A stretch of DNA of 64,000 nucleotides, taken from positions 6,921,015 through 6,985,014 of the forward strand of contig NC_053146.1 of the NCBI RefSeq assembly GCF_016808335.1, given 5' to 3'. Of the stretch, positions 46,481 through 58,192 are shown piece after piece. Each line of letters begins with the position of its first letter. Within the stretch, counting starts at the first letter, position 1. A model generated the notes under the pieces. That model saw only the letters and a program-made list of their open reading frames with translations, made no database searches and was not told the origin of the DNA. The stretch is from Panicum virgatum (Eukaryota; Streptophyta; Magnoliopsida; Poales; Poaceae). The position numbers and the translations under genes were made by a program.

Positions 46481-49383
46481 GGTCACACCCGGTTTCGAAA
46501 AGAACACCAGATGTATCACATATGTGCGCCAGGATCAAGTTTCGCACATAAGGAAGACTTCATCAGTGAATATATCAAAGACAATGTTAAACAGCGTAAA
46601 CAAAGGAAATAAGTACTTTATTACATACTCCGATAGATAGGCACGAAGGTCTTAAACGTTTCACTGAATAGCCTGTATGAGATCTTCAAAATATCTTCAT
46701 GAACTCCCACAGGAACTTTGACTGGTGAACGGTCCTAGAATTCCTCAAAGTCACTGAAGTAGTCCACTTCATTGTTCTCTTCTGAATAGCAATTAGGCAA
46801 GGGTGAGTACACTTATGGTTGGTACTCAGCAAGTGGGGTGAAGATGCAAGGCCATCAAGGAAAGGCTAAGGTTTATAGTAGTTAGCATTTTAGTTGGTCA
46901 AATTTTATTAGCAGCACCTAATTACTAAATATAAGTTTATACCAACCCACTTAAGCATAAAGATCATAAAAGAGTCCAAATTACAAAATCAAAAAACACG
47001 ATTTAATTATTCTTCAAGTTCAATTATCATGTGAGGGTACAAGCCGCTCATGACCGCGAGCACGGCTGATATATCATTTTTACACTCTGTAGAGGTTGTA
47101 CACTTTACCCACAATTCGTGTCTCCCTATGTCGCCTGGGTTTGCAAGGCCCTTAAACACTTCCTTTGGTGAGTGGTGAGGGGTCCACTAAGAGGCCTTTA
47201 CAAAGATTCCCTAACAAGTGACAACCCACTAAGGTTTCAAGTCAAAGCAGAGCATAACCCTCCCTAATGGTCAGTTCCTTAGCAAAGGCCGCTACCCCAA
47301 GAGGAACGGGCTATACCCCATCGATGCTTCCCCTCTTGCCCTTTCGGAAAGACTGTCACAAGCTAGAGTTTCCAATTAATCAGCCAAGACTAGAGCCATG
47401 TGGTATTGTGGTTGTACTGTTTTCTTGGGTGGTTCTCCATATTCCAATTAAACAATATGATCTTGTAATTAAAAAACAAGTATAACAACATAAACAAAGT
47501 CATGTTTAATATTTCAAAGATTATAACCATAACCATCCCAAGATTGAGCATCTAAGCAATTCTATCCAAAAAAATTATTATAATGGTTGATCCAAGGCTT
47601 TGGGTAAAAAGACTAGGTAATGTCCTTAGTGGCTATCCCATCAAGTTTATGCAATACAACAGTAAAATAAAGTGAATTAACATGATATTACTGGGATAAA
47701 ATAGAGTATGCAGAGGGGGAAGGCCACTTGCCTTCCTCGCCAAATTGTTGTTGCTCTTCCTCGTTCACTTGCTCTTGATCCTCCTCGTACGGCACGTTGT
47801 CTACACGATCACACAAGCAAAAACAAGCACAAAATAAGAAACAGTACAAAAATAGTGTAAACAGGATTGAATAAGCTGAAAAAGATGTGGATCATGATGC
47901 AAGGATCGCGTGAGCGCGGGAATCACTAAAATCAGATTTAAAACAAAAAAAAGATATGGCCAAAACAAGATTACAAGGACTTATTTGCAAGAAACTAGGG
48001 GCTAGATCATAATTAAACATATAAACAGAGGGGTTAGATTGTAAAACAATGCTCCAGGGATGGTGGGTTCAAAATTACAAGATCTCATGGGCTGAAATGG
48101 AAGAAACAGGGCCTCTCTGGAATTATTTTTGAACTGAACAGGATTGCGGGTTGATTACAGGAAAACTCAGGGGCTCTTTAGCAAAAAGGACAGGGCCGGC
48201 TCGAGTTGACCGGTATTGACCGGGTCTTGGGCAGATCTGACCCGTCGGATCGTGATCCGACGGTGCGGAAAGGGTTGGGGCGGCTCGGCTCGGCGCAGAC
48301 GGCTCAGCTGGCTCGGCTGGCGGCTCGGCTGCGCGGCGAAGGCGGCTCGGGGCGGAGCCGGCGGTGAGGTCTGCGGCGTCTGGCTGCAGCGCAACGCCGG
48401 AGTTCACCGAATTTGGTTCTCCGGTGCTCGATTCACTGCGCAGAAGGGACGGTGAGGTAAAGGAGGCATCGGCGAGATCGAGGGAGGGGTCAGGGCGTTG
48501 AAACGGTGGTCGGAGAGGGCCGCTCGGCGGCGAGCAGAGGCGGCTGCGGCGGAGCTCGTCGGCGTAGTGGATTCTAGCCGTCCGGGGCGCGACTTCGTGC
48601 GGGGAGAGGTTGGGGAGGTCTAGCGGGCGACGGTGAGGACGAGGAAAGGGCCCTCGTGGCGGTACAGAGGCACAGAGAGGAGGGAGCCCGTTGGAAGAAG
48701 GGTTGGCGGCAGTACTCAACGCACAGCGAAGCTCCTGATGTGGTTGGAGTCGACGGGGAAGCAGCGACATGGAGGATCGATGGCGGTGGCACCGAGCAGA
48801 CCTTGCGCGGTGGCGATGAGCGAGCGGGGAGCGACGGCGAGCACGAGAGAGGATAAAGGAGCGGGATAAGAGGCTCGGGTGCGCCTTTTGTAGGCCGAGC
48901 AAGGGAAGACGGAAGGCCGATAGGGAGAAGAGGGGGTGCGGCACATGAGTGGCAGCCGGCCATTAATGGTGCCCGGTGATGGCAGCCGTTACTGGCCGGG
49001 GACATAGGGGAGGCGAGGGGGTTGAGCAACGGCTCCACTGAGCCTTGATGGTGAGCCGGAGTGGAGGGGAGAAGGAGCGCCCAGGGGAGGGGGACGGCCG
49101 GCGGCGCTCGGCATGGAGAGGGAAAGGAACCGGCTGGAGGAAGGAGAAGGAGCTGACAGGTGGGGCCCACCTGGAAGTAAGAGGGAGAGAGGGTGGAGGT
49201 GGGAGGTTGGATTGGGCCAGTGTTGGGCCGACTGGGCCTTGCGAGAAAGAAAGGGAAGAGGAGGAGGTGGATTGGGCTAGAAGAAGAAAGGGAGAAAGTT
49301 TTGTTTCTTTTTTTTAAAACTCAAACACTATTTGAATAAATTTATTTTAAATTTAAACCAAAGTTGAAATTTTGGGTGTCACA
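46481..49383 (-). repeat. 5' LTR of the chromovirus (right copy), 2903 bp
   Basis: It pairs with 25408-28353. Its first base is G where the other copy has T (GGTCACACCC against TGTCACACCC), so one terminal dinucleotide has mutated. It ends GGGTGTCACA and is followed by the TSD AAAAC. Confidence 0.93.
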
Positions 49384-52165
49384 AAAACCACATCCCGGTG
49401 GACAAAGACAAGTTGAAAGATGAACAGAAGGCAGAGCTCAAGGCAGCTACAGAAGCTTTTGAAAAACAATGCCTATTATCCTTCAGTGCAACCAGGAGTG
49501 GAGAAGTAATCAAAAAGTTCGATTTTCCTACTCTTCAAACCTTTCCTGAGGCGCAGCGAGAAGACAGAATGGGATACATGGTGCATCAAGCGGTCGGACA
49601 GGCTTTTATAAGTCATGGTCCGGTCATGACCAATGTTGTTCATAATGCTATGGTCAATACACTACAAGAAAGGGGATTGCAAGGTTTTGTGGGACCGGCC
49701 TATCAGCAGGCTAACCAGATGATCTTTGCCCCTACCAGATCGGCTACTACAGTGCCTCCAGTTATCCCTCAGACCCAAACAGAGGGAAATGTTGGACTTT
49801 CACAGCCGATCATACGACAGTGCCGCCTCATTTCAGCCCGGTGTTCACTAACTCTACACCAATGGCCAAACATGCACAGGGAGGTTTCATGACAGGATTC
49901 CCTGTTGGATGGGACCCTGCTTCTCGTCTTTGTATGCCTCCAGAGTTCCTGATTCCATCTACAGCAAGGCAAGCAAACTCGTCGGCTTCACAGCCGGCGA
50001 ATCAGCAGGTAAATGCGTCGGCTCCATAGCCGACCCAGCCTCAAGACAGCACGTTGGCTCCACAGCCAGCACAACGTCTCCAAATGCATCAACACTGCAG
50101 TCAACAGATCCAACTAACGTGTCGGCTGCTGAGCTGACACCTCATCAGCAACACTTGGCGATGCTGATACAACCCAAGTCTCCTACAGAGGTCCTCGTTT
50201 CTAGATTCCCTCACAGTAATGGAGTCACTTGGATATTCCATGACCCGGCAAATGGTTCTGTTCGTCATGTGAATGTGCCATATGTATATCCTATGGCACA
50301 ACAGAAAACTAATCAAGGGTCAACACAAGCAAACAGTGTCAATGAGATAGTTCTATATCAGCAACCATCTAATCAGATCACTCTGCATGCTACACAGAGG
50401 ACATCGGTTGTTCAGCCGATGGCTCCGGCCAATCCACAACTAGCATCGGCAGCTTTGCCGATGGCTTCACCACCATTACAGCCAGCGCCGGCAGCTAGTC
50501 AACGGGTTGACTGGACTTCCAAGATTGCTGAGGTGATGAGAGATCAGTTTGGGTTAAGGCCAAAGCAGCAAACGCTCATGTACAAGACGCCTTATCCATC
50601 AGCATATGATCAGATCCCGTTGCCCCACAAGTACAAATTGCCATATTTCACTAAGTTTTCTGGGCAAGGGGAGGTCTCCACAATTGAGCATGTCAACAGC
50701 TTCATCATGCAATGTGGAGAAGCCGCACATACTGACGCGCTGAAGGTGCGTTTGTTCTCTATGTCTCTCTCAGGATCGGCCTTTACATGGTTTACCACGC
50801 TACCTACCAAGTCTATACTGGTCTGGGCCGATCTGGAGAAACAATTAAACCAATTCTTCTACTCTGTCATGTGTGAGATGAAGCTGACAGATTCGACCAA
50901 TCTGAAATAAAGAAATGATGAATCGGTTGCTGCTTTTATTTAGAAGTTCAGGGATGTCAAGAACTGGTGTTATAACTTAGTTCTGTCTGATCAGCAACTA
51001 GCAGAGGTTGCTTTCCAAGGACACTTGCCACACATCAAGGAGAAGTATGCTTCCCAAGAGTTCGAGTGTTCGACAGCAATAGTCAAATGGCTCACAAGAT
51101 GACAGGAGAGATCAGACCCTACGAGCAGAAGAAGAGTAACTTTCAGAAGAAAGTTAACTTTGCCGATTGCTCGAATTCTGATGATTCTGATGATGACCAG
51201 ATGGTGGGATCGGCTGAATGGGTTCAGAACAACAAGAAGCCGATTTCATGTTCGTTTGGCAACAAGGAACCCAAAAAGTTTGGGTTCAACATTACTAAGG
51301 CTGACAAGATCTTCGATCTGTTGCTGTCAGAGGGTCAGATCAAGTTGAAGCCATATCACAGGATCCCAATAGATCAAGAGATGAAGAACATAAAGTACTG
51401 CAAGTGGCACAATGCGACTTCTCATGACACAAATGAGTGCAAAGTGTTCCGTCAGCAGATGCAATCGGCTATCGAACAGGGTAGGCTCAAATTTGAAGCA
51501 CCCAAGAAGCCGATGAAGATAGATGGGCACCCGTTTCCTACTAACACAGTAGATGTTGGAGGGAAAAAGAATGCATTACAAACAAAGGTGCTCACGTTGC
51601 AATCGGCCAAAGAGTCTCGGCTGATAAAGTCAAAGGCAAGAAGCCGCAGGAGGAAGCTGAAGGGTCTGCGACACCAAAGAAGAAGGTCACATCTCAGATG
51701 CTGTTGAACAAGTTCCAGCGTGACCAGGAAAGGCGACAGTACAGAGAAGAGGTTGCACGACGCAACGAGGGGCACTGGAGATGTCCTTTCTTTGTGTACT
51801 GTTGGGAAGAAAGGTTGACTCTGCCGATAGTGGATAACTGTTCGGAGTGCAACGGTTTCTATCGTGATGACCGATCATACAAGAAGCCACGTGTCGACCA
51901 GAGGCCTCGAGGGCCGATCATCAGAGAAAGAGGTGATGACAGATGCATCTATGTACATGATCAGCTGGGGGTCAGGACCTCAGTGCATGATCGGCTGGGG
52001 AGCAGGACCATGTTATGTGATCCTGCAGGAGGAAGGATTCCTGCATATGAGCGGTTAGAGCGGATGGGCAATGCTCGAGTTCCAGATGAATAGCCGGATC
52101 GCAGAGATCCGGAAAGAGAGCCATATCGTGACAGCATTGATCTGCCTCAGTGGTATCCAGCGGGT

Positions 52166-53004
52166 TTGACCAGATCACAGAAGAGACGAGTTCAGAGGCT
52201 GCATCAGGCAGAATTGCTGGAGGAAGAAAAGAAGGAGTCTCTCAAAAAGAAGGGAGTCAAGCCAGAGGTTTGGCGTGTCAAGCCAGGGGCTGATGATCGG
52301 CAAGATCCTGGGTCATCAGTTGCGCCTGTCAATATGGTCTTCATGTTGCCCAGTGAGTTCATGGCACCAGATAGCGATGATGAAAAGCAAAGTTTGGAAG
52401 AAGTTGTAGCTCAACTAAATTTGGAACCTATACTGGCTAGTTTCGAAAAACCGGAGGATGAAAAGCGCAAGCATCTTAAAGCCTTGTTCTCAAAAGGGTT
52501 TGTTGATTGCAAACCTATCACGAAGATGTTGGTAGATGGATGTGAGGTAGTAAACATTATGTTGTATGCCATGCTACGCAAGCTTGAAAAAGTAATGAGG
52601 ATTTGACCTAGATAGATATGATGCTCAAGGACTTTCAAGGAGTTGTGTCTCCGGCTGTTGGAGCATTATGCGTTGATTTGACAATTGGCAGTAAGACTCT
52701 TCCCACCACTTTCTTTGTTATTAATGGCAAAGGCTTGTATAGTTTGCTACTAGGGAGAGATTGGATTCACGCCAACTGTTACATACCATTTACTATGCAT
52801 CAGTGTCTTATACAATGGATTGGCAATGTTGTTGAGGTCGTTTCCGCCGATTCATCATTCAGCATTGCATCAGCAGAAGCTTGTGAATGGAGCTATGAAA
52901 GGGTGAGTTGTTTCTCTGGTCGAGCATGGGAGACAGAGTTCTTAAAGATTGCTAATTACGAGATGCCATCGAGTCAAACAACTAAATCTACAGATGAGTC
53001 CTGA
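52166..53004 (+). pseudogene. Retropepsin-like region of the Tat-like element
   Basis: Two open stretches, 52166-52606 and 52618-53004, hold linker sequence and then DCKPITKMLVDGCEVVNIM, where the catalytic D-S/T-G reads VDGC. Next come TLPTTFFVINGKGLYSLLLGRDWIH and CYIPFTMHQ, the ordered end of gypsy proteases. A stop separates the two pieces. RT should follow in an autonomous element, but the sense coding capacity ends here. Confidence 0.7.
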
Positions 53005-54868
53005 GCAACTACATGTAAAGTCTATGATTTGAGCATCGGCTAATTTTGAAAGTACAGCCGACATGATAGGTGTCGCCTTTAGAGCAAAAAATAAAAAAGC
53101 ATAAAAGGAAACCAATGGTGTTTTGATAACATCGGTTACTGAAATGGCCGATATAATTTTGTATCGACCTTAGGGCAATAAAATCCAAACATACTAGAGT
53201 TGAAAGTATATGTGGTGATATAAATACTTTGCTTCGAGTTGCTGGAGCGCCGATGGAAGCTGAGACAGTTTGGTGTTCACTTCGGCAATTTCTCGTTCTA
53301 CTTGCTCCAGCTCTTTAGCAAGAAGTTCGTGCATGGCCTCCAGATCTCTCTTGGACTGTTCCATTTCTGCTTTTGATTGGGTCAGAGAGATGATCTTTCC
53401 ACGAGTTGCTTCCATGAGATTCTTCCAATCATCCCTCTGTTTGATCATCTGCTCTTGATGAAGCCGATCTGCAAGCTGTTTCTGGGCTCTGAGGACTGGT
53501 ATCTGGTGACTCTCAATATATGCGGCGGGATTCAGTGCTTCTTCAAGTGATTCTGGGAGGTTTCCTTTCAAGGACTTCAAGATAAGGCGAATCGGATCAG
53601 CATCTCGAACAAGTTGGCCAATGTCTTGGTTCAGGAATTGTAGAATTTCTTGAAGCTTGGCCTTTATGTCCACTGACAGCGGCGTCGATTCTACTAATGA
53701 CATAATTTCGTCCTCTGCAGTGGTTACTCCAAGCTAGAAGGAGAACAGACTATTGTCTGGACTATCTTGTGCCTGCTAAATGAGATAAGAGTGTTAGCCG
53801 ATTGTTACTCTTTGGTTTAAAAGATTCGTTGGAAAGTATAGTCTCACCTGTTTCAAACGGATTTTATCAATGTTCAGCTCAGAGGAAGATGTGGGCAGCA
53901 GTGCTGGGATACCAGAATCGGTAGGAACATCTTGTGGTACGATCGGTGGTTCTTGTGTGCCGATTGATATTTGCTGAAATATAAAGCCAGAATAAGAGAA
54001 AAGTAAGCTAGAATTGAAAGAAGTAGGGATATTACCTGAGCCGATGAAGAAGTTGTTCTGACTCTCTTGGATGGAAGACATTGTATCTAATCAAAGAGAT
54101 ACATGCATTATGTGATATCAGAAAAAATGTAAACGAGCATAAGCAAACAAATGAGTTACCTGAACCGTCGGAGATGTTTGGGAGGTGATCTCTGGGTGTC
54201 TTCTTCATCTTCCTCTGTGAGTGGGTCGGCAGCTGTGTCTTGAGGTGTTGATTGACAATGTGATCAGCAAGATAGGAGTCATAATCGGAAAGGAGAATGA
54301 AAGATTGTTTATTACCTTCCGATGAAGAGGAGGAGACATTTCTTGGTGCATCAGCATCTGGTGCCGATGTGATGGCCAAGGTTTGGCTGGTAGAGCCATG
54401 GGTCTTGTGAGCTGGTTTCTTGGTACTGGTCATCTTGCGTTTATTACCAACAGTAACATCAGCAAGGGATGGCGCATCATAGCCGATGAGAGGATTGTTA
54501 GTTGGTCAGGCATAATTGATCGGTTGGCCAATTTTGCTGATTGTTGGGGGAGTGGTGCCTTCAGCCTGTTAAAATGATTGTTGGAGCACAAGAAGAAAGA
54601 ATGTAGACTTGGAAGTGCAAAAGAAGGGTTTTTTGTGCGTACCTCATCATCGGTGCCTTGATAGTTCTCGTTCAAGGCGATGCAGTATATACTTACCGAT
54701 TCGTAGAAGAGGTGCTCCTGCCACTCCGACCACCATCGCACAAATGGTATAGTGGTAAAGGGTGCGATGTGCCAATCGGCTAACTGTGCCATATCGGTAT
54801 TGGGTTCCAAGCCTTTCAACCGATTATAGGCGAGGGCATTGCAGATTGTGCCTCTGGCCTGGACCTTG

Positions 54869-56542
54869 TGTAAGCATCTAGGCCCTCTAGGTATGTTTCG
54901 GTGATTAATGACAACCGTTATTGTGACTAATGAGTTTGTGCAGCTTAATGAATCATTATCGCTCATTTGGTCATATGTTAAAGAGGCCCCTCAATTTCAT
55001 TATTCAAAAAGGCGATCTCGGTATTCAACTCAAATATATATCAAGACTAAGGATCTTTCTAGTCCTAAGTGTCATAAGGTTGAGAAGGACACTTAGGTTA
55101 GTATAGGTTTTATAGTTTTGTAGAGGTCGCACTATTAAGAGGGGTTAAGGCCAAGTAACTTGAGCATGGACATGGTCAATTAAAAATGGATGCACACTAT
55201 GGTCACTCAGGTTCTAAGAAGTTCAAATAAGTTGTTTTCAACTTATATCTCAAGAATATTTGGATTTCATTCAAGACTCAAATCAGAAAAGGCAAAATCA
55301 GAAAAAGTCTATACACCGGTTTAACCGACGACTCCATTTTTCTATACGTCAGTTAAACGCAGTTAGCAGAGTCTGGACAAGTACTTACACCGGTTAAACC
55401 GATGATATTTGAATTTAACGTCACTGCAGTTGTCCAGAAGGTTGGTTTTCCAGGGTGTTTCATGGTTATATACACCGGTTAAACCGACGATATTTGAAAT
55501 CAACGTCAGTGCAGTTGTCCAGTAAGTTGGTTTTTCCAGGGATTTCAGAAGTTATACTCACCGGTTAAACCAACGATGGGTTTGAGTTAACGTCGGTGCA
55601 GTTGTCCAGAGAGTTGGTTTTTCAGTTGATCAGTGGACAACTACACTCACCGGTTAAACCGATGATACGTCGGTTAATCTGCCCGAGTTTTAACGGCTAG
55701 TTTCCAAAAGGGGCAGTTTGCATTCATCGGTTAAACCGACGCTGACAGTTGGAGGATCGTCGGATTAACCGGCGTTGCGTACTTTTTTAGCAGCTTTTCT
55801 CCAACGGCTCTATTCGTGTGAGCTGCCTATATATACCCCTCCAATGGGTCATTTTGAGCTCTCTTGACACCAGGAAACATTCATACACCATACTATTGTT
55901 GAGAGCCACCTTGAGCTTCATCTTCCACACATTTGTTCATTCAATCATTCAAGAAGCAAGACTAAGGACTTGAGTAGAGAGAAGTTTGTGTGCATCCGTT
56001 CTTGGTGATCGGTTTTTGCTCAAGTGAAGGCCCTAGCTTGTTACTCTTGGTGATTGGCAGCACCTAGGCGATCTTGGTGATTGAAGGTGTTTCTTCCGGA
56101 GCTTGCCAAGGATTGTGGGAGCCCGAAGAAGTTTGTACGTGGCTTGAGCTCCACCACGCCGGGATGGTGAACGGAGACTCTTAGTGAGCACCCACGTCTC
56201 GATGACATGGGAGGTGACAAGACTCTTAGTGAGTGTCACAATGTGGATTAGGGGTGTGTGCCAACACATCGACACCACGGGAAAAAATCCAGTTGTCTCT
56301 TGCACTCTCTTTACTTTCAAGCACTTACTTTCATGCAATTATTCATGTGCTTGACCTTAGAGATCATAACTTAGCTCTACCTCGCTTAGCTCTATATCTT
56401 TGTTAGCTTGTGTAGTTTGCTTAGTTAGCTGGTTGGTGAATTGAGCCTTACTAGTATTGCATAGGTTAAGGTTGCTTTAATTTGTTTTAGAAATTTGAAA
56501 AAGGCCCAATTCACCCCCCCTCTTGGTCCATCGATCCTTACA
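54869..56542 (+). mobile_element. Solo LTR, copia-like, 1674 bp, in the PMD gene
   Basis: It begins TGTAAGCATCTAGG and ends ...AATTCACCCCCCCTCTTGG...CCTTACA, with a perfect TSD CCTTG at 54864-54868 and 56543-56547. A TATA box (TATATATA) lies near 55828. There is no internal region. The PMD reading frame continues on either side. The U3 carries a repeat array at about 55312-55788. Confidence 0.92.
55312..55788. repeat. Array of CACCGGTTAAACCGACG repeats
   Basis: Six to seven copies of CACCGGTTAAACCGA lie in the U3, several followed by CGATATTTGAA...AACGTC..TGCAGTTGTCCAG with a period of about 85-90 bp. The core CGGTTAAACCG is near-palindromic. Confidence 0.85.
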
Positions 56543-58023
56543 CCTTGTCGGCAAAATAAGGGAGGGGTGGTACTTGAACAAATCCCAACTGCCTGGCTAC
56601 TGCCGACGGGTAGTAGAATTCATAGCCGATGGCGCTTTTTCCAGATGTAAAGTTGGCAGGCAGGATTCTTGGAGATATGATTTCTTTCATGATGTTAGTG
56701 CCTTCTTCGTCACCTTTCCATGAATCAAGGTGAAACTTGAATGGATTCTCATAGTCTTTGTCATCATCATGATACGCAAACCATATGGTGGAATCCTCGG
56801 TGAATCCATTGTAAAAGCATTTGAAGAAGTCGGTTTTGCCAAAGGCAGCAGGATTGTTGGCAATCATTATGGCAGCTTCACCAAATGAGGTGCATCGGCG
56901 AATAACTGTCTCTTCTTCCTCGGCAAATTCTTCCGATGGAAAAGACATTTCCTTCAGGTTGATTCCCATGGTTTTGTGCATATACATGTATAGCCACAAT
57001 TGGATGAACCACCAGGGGCCTCCAAGATTAGAGATCGGTTGATTGGCCCTGAGTTTGGCCAATACTTGATGAAGCAAATGGTAGACCGATCCAAGGAGGT
57101 GTTTGCCGAGGGGGACTGGATTTCCACCAGCTAAAGTTTCAGCCATCTTAAGGGTGTTGTTTGTTGGGCCGGCTGTTTTACCACAGAAGATGAATTTCTC
57201 AAGCCACATGTTGAGGAAGGTCGTGTGCTCTATGATTGACACAGAACCGGTCCTCATGTTTTTGGTGATGTATCCTTTCCACCCACCGATGGTCCTAGTC
57301 TCTATCTTGAAGGAAACCTTATCCAGGAAATCGAAGGACCGGTTGGGGGCGGAAATGTTCAAGCCAGTTAGCATCAGAACATCTAACATAGTCGGGGTCA
57401 TTGGGCCATGGCCAAACAAAAAAGCATTGATAGCATCAGACCAGAAGAAGGGGGCCGATGTGAGCATCGGCTCATTCCTAATCATCTCAGATAAAAATAA
57501 GTTCAAGCACTAGCCAATGTCATACTGTTCCCAAACAGCCCGATAAGTACCTGCCACCCTACGGAACCAATTCCTCCACCTAGGAGTGACATTCGGCCAA
57601 GATCTGAAAGCCTGGTACCAATTTGAGGCCTTAAGAGGGATTCTGCCAGTTTCTAGATTAATCGTGTTGGTGGGATCGGGATCGCCCATTGGACCTAGGC
57701 AGACCATGCTGGGTTGTTCAGAGAGGGGGATGACAGTTGAGCTCCTAAGGACCTATAAGAACCATGACAGGAAAGAAAGGAGACGGAAGCGACTGTAAAA
57801 CTACAGATCGAAATGAAAGCAGAAAATAGGGGGATGGAAGACTACTTACCTGGGGGATCTCGGAGACGGAAGCCATTGGCAGAGTCTTGAGGAAGTCCTG
57901 GTGCTCGAAGGAAGTTTGCCCGGAGATCTGAAGGTGGCGGAGCAGATGAGTTCTTGAGGAGAGAGAAGGATTTGGATTGCGGAATGGAAGCCGGTAAAAG
58001 AGAAGGGGGAGAATATGCTGCCG

Positions 58024-58031
58024 TATTTATA
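58024..58031 (-). promoter_or_regulatory. TATA box of the antisense PMD gene
   Basis: TATAAATA on the minus strand lies about 150 bp upstream of the PMD start codon and outside the 3' LTR. This suggests the antisense gene has its own promoter. Confidence 0.55.
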
Positions 58032-58177
58032 GAGTGACCCCCCCTCGAAGAGAGGATTCTGAATTAATGTGCCATTTGCACTGTACGAGGAACGACATGG
58101 AGCGCTTTTGGGGCGACCGTTCGGAGAAAGTGATTGTGGCTAGAGAAAATTTCAGAGCAAAAAGATATTTCACTTCG

Positions 58178-58192
58178 AAGCTGGGGGGCATG
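58178..58192 (+). promoter_or_regulatory. Polypurine tract of the Tat-like element
   Basis: GAAGCTGGGGGGCAT sits directly upstream of the right LTR at 58193, the expected priming site for plus-strand DNA. Confidence 0.6.

Larger units (their letters stand above)
25408..49383 (-). mobile_element. Tekay-type chromovirus (Ty3/gypsy) with upstream orf0
   Basis: LTRs are at 25408-28353 and 46481-49383, with the 5-bp TSD AAAAC at 25403-25407 and 49384-49388. Read on the minus strand: LTR, PBS (46476-46461), orf0, gag starting MVNTRSGG, protease, RT, RNase H, integrase, chromodomain, PPT (28371-28354), LTR. The integrase-linked chromodomain and MVNTRSGG start define the Tekay lineage. It was inserted in the gag of the Tat-like element and later received an Athila element within orf0. 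All ORFs carry stops. Confidence 0.93.
25384..51709 (+). pseudogene. gag of the Tat-like element, split by the chromovirus
   Basis: The first eight codons lie at 25384-25407 (MSNLREEN). The frame resumes exactly at 49389, after the TSD copy AAAAC. An acidic/basic N-terminal part is followed by a Ser/Gln/Pro/Ala-rich region (49900-50500). The conserved gag core is KLPYFTKFSGQG, HVNSFIMQCGEA and LSGSAFTWFTTLP (50620-50900). A zinc-knuckle-like block, YCKWHNATSHDTNECKVFRQQ, is near 51400. Frameshifts (about 49820, 50910-51070) and stops, including one CAG-to-TAG, break it. The product would have formed the virus-like particle. Confidence 0.8.
53194..57876 (-). pseudogene. Antisense plant-mobile-domain (PMD) gene inside the Tat-like element
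   Basis: Exon 1 is 57850-57876 (MASVSEIPQ) with donor GTAAGT. Exon 2 starts at 57752 and runs to 54643, interrupted by a solo LTR (54869-56542). It carries the PMD: WRNWFRRV, FLFGHGPMTPTMLDVLMLTGL, FLNMWLEKFIFC, GPWWFIQLWLYMYM, ending FYESVSIYCIALNE. Exon 3 is 54316-54565, followed by at least three small acidic or Gln-rich exons. The last exon (about 53194-53703) encodes a long coiled coil. Introns are GT-AG. Damage: a TAG after YDIG (about 57509) and a TGA in exon 3. PMD proteins of plants act in silencing-related pathways (MAIL1/MAIN), and related domains occur in transposons. The role inside the retroelement is unknown. Confidence 0.78.

Noticed and set aside
48123..48944. Minus-strand open frame of 273 codons, with similar frames at 27100-27639 and 27467-28006
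   Set aside because: It lies in the GC-rich half of the chromovirus LTR. The paired LTR keeps no common frame, and the residues are Pro/Arg/Ser-rich without a domain.
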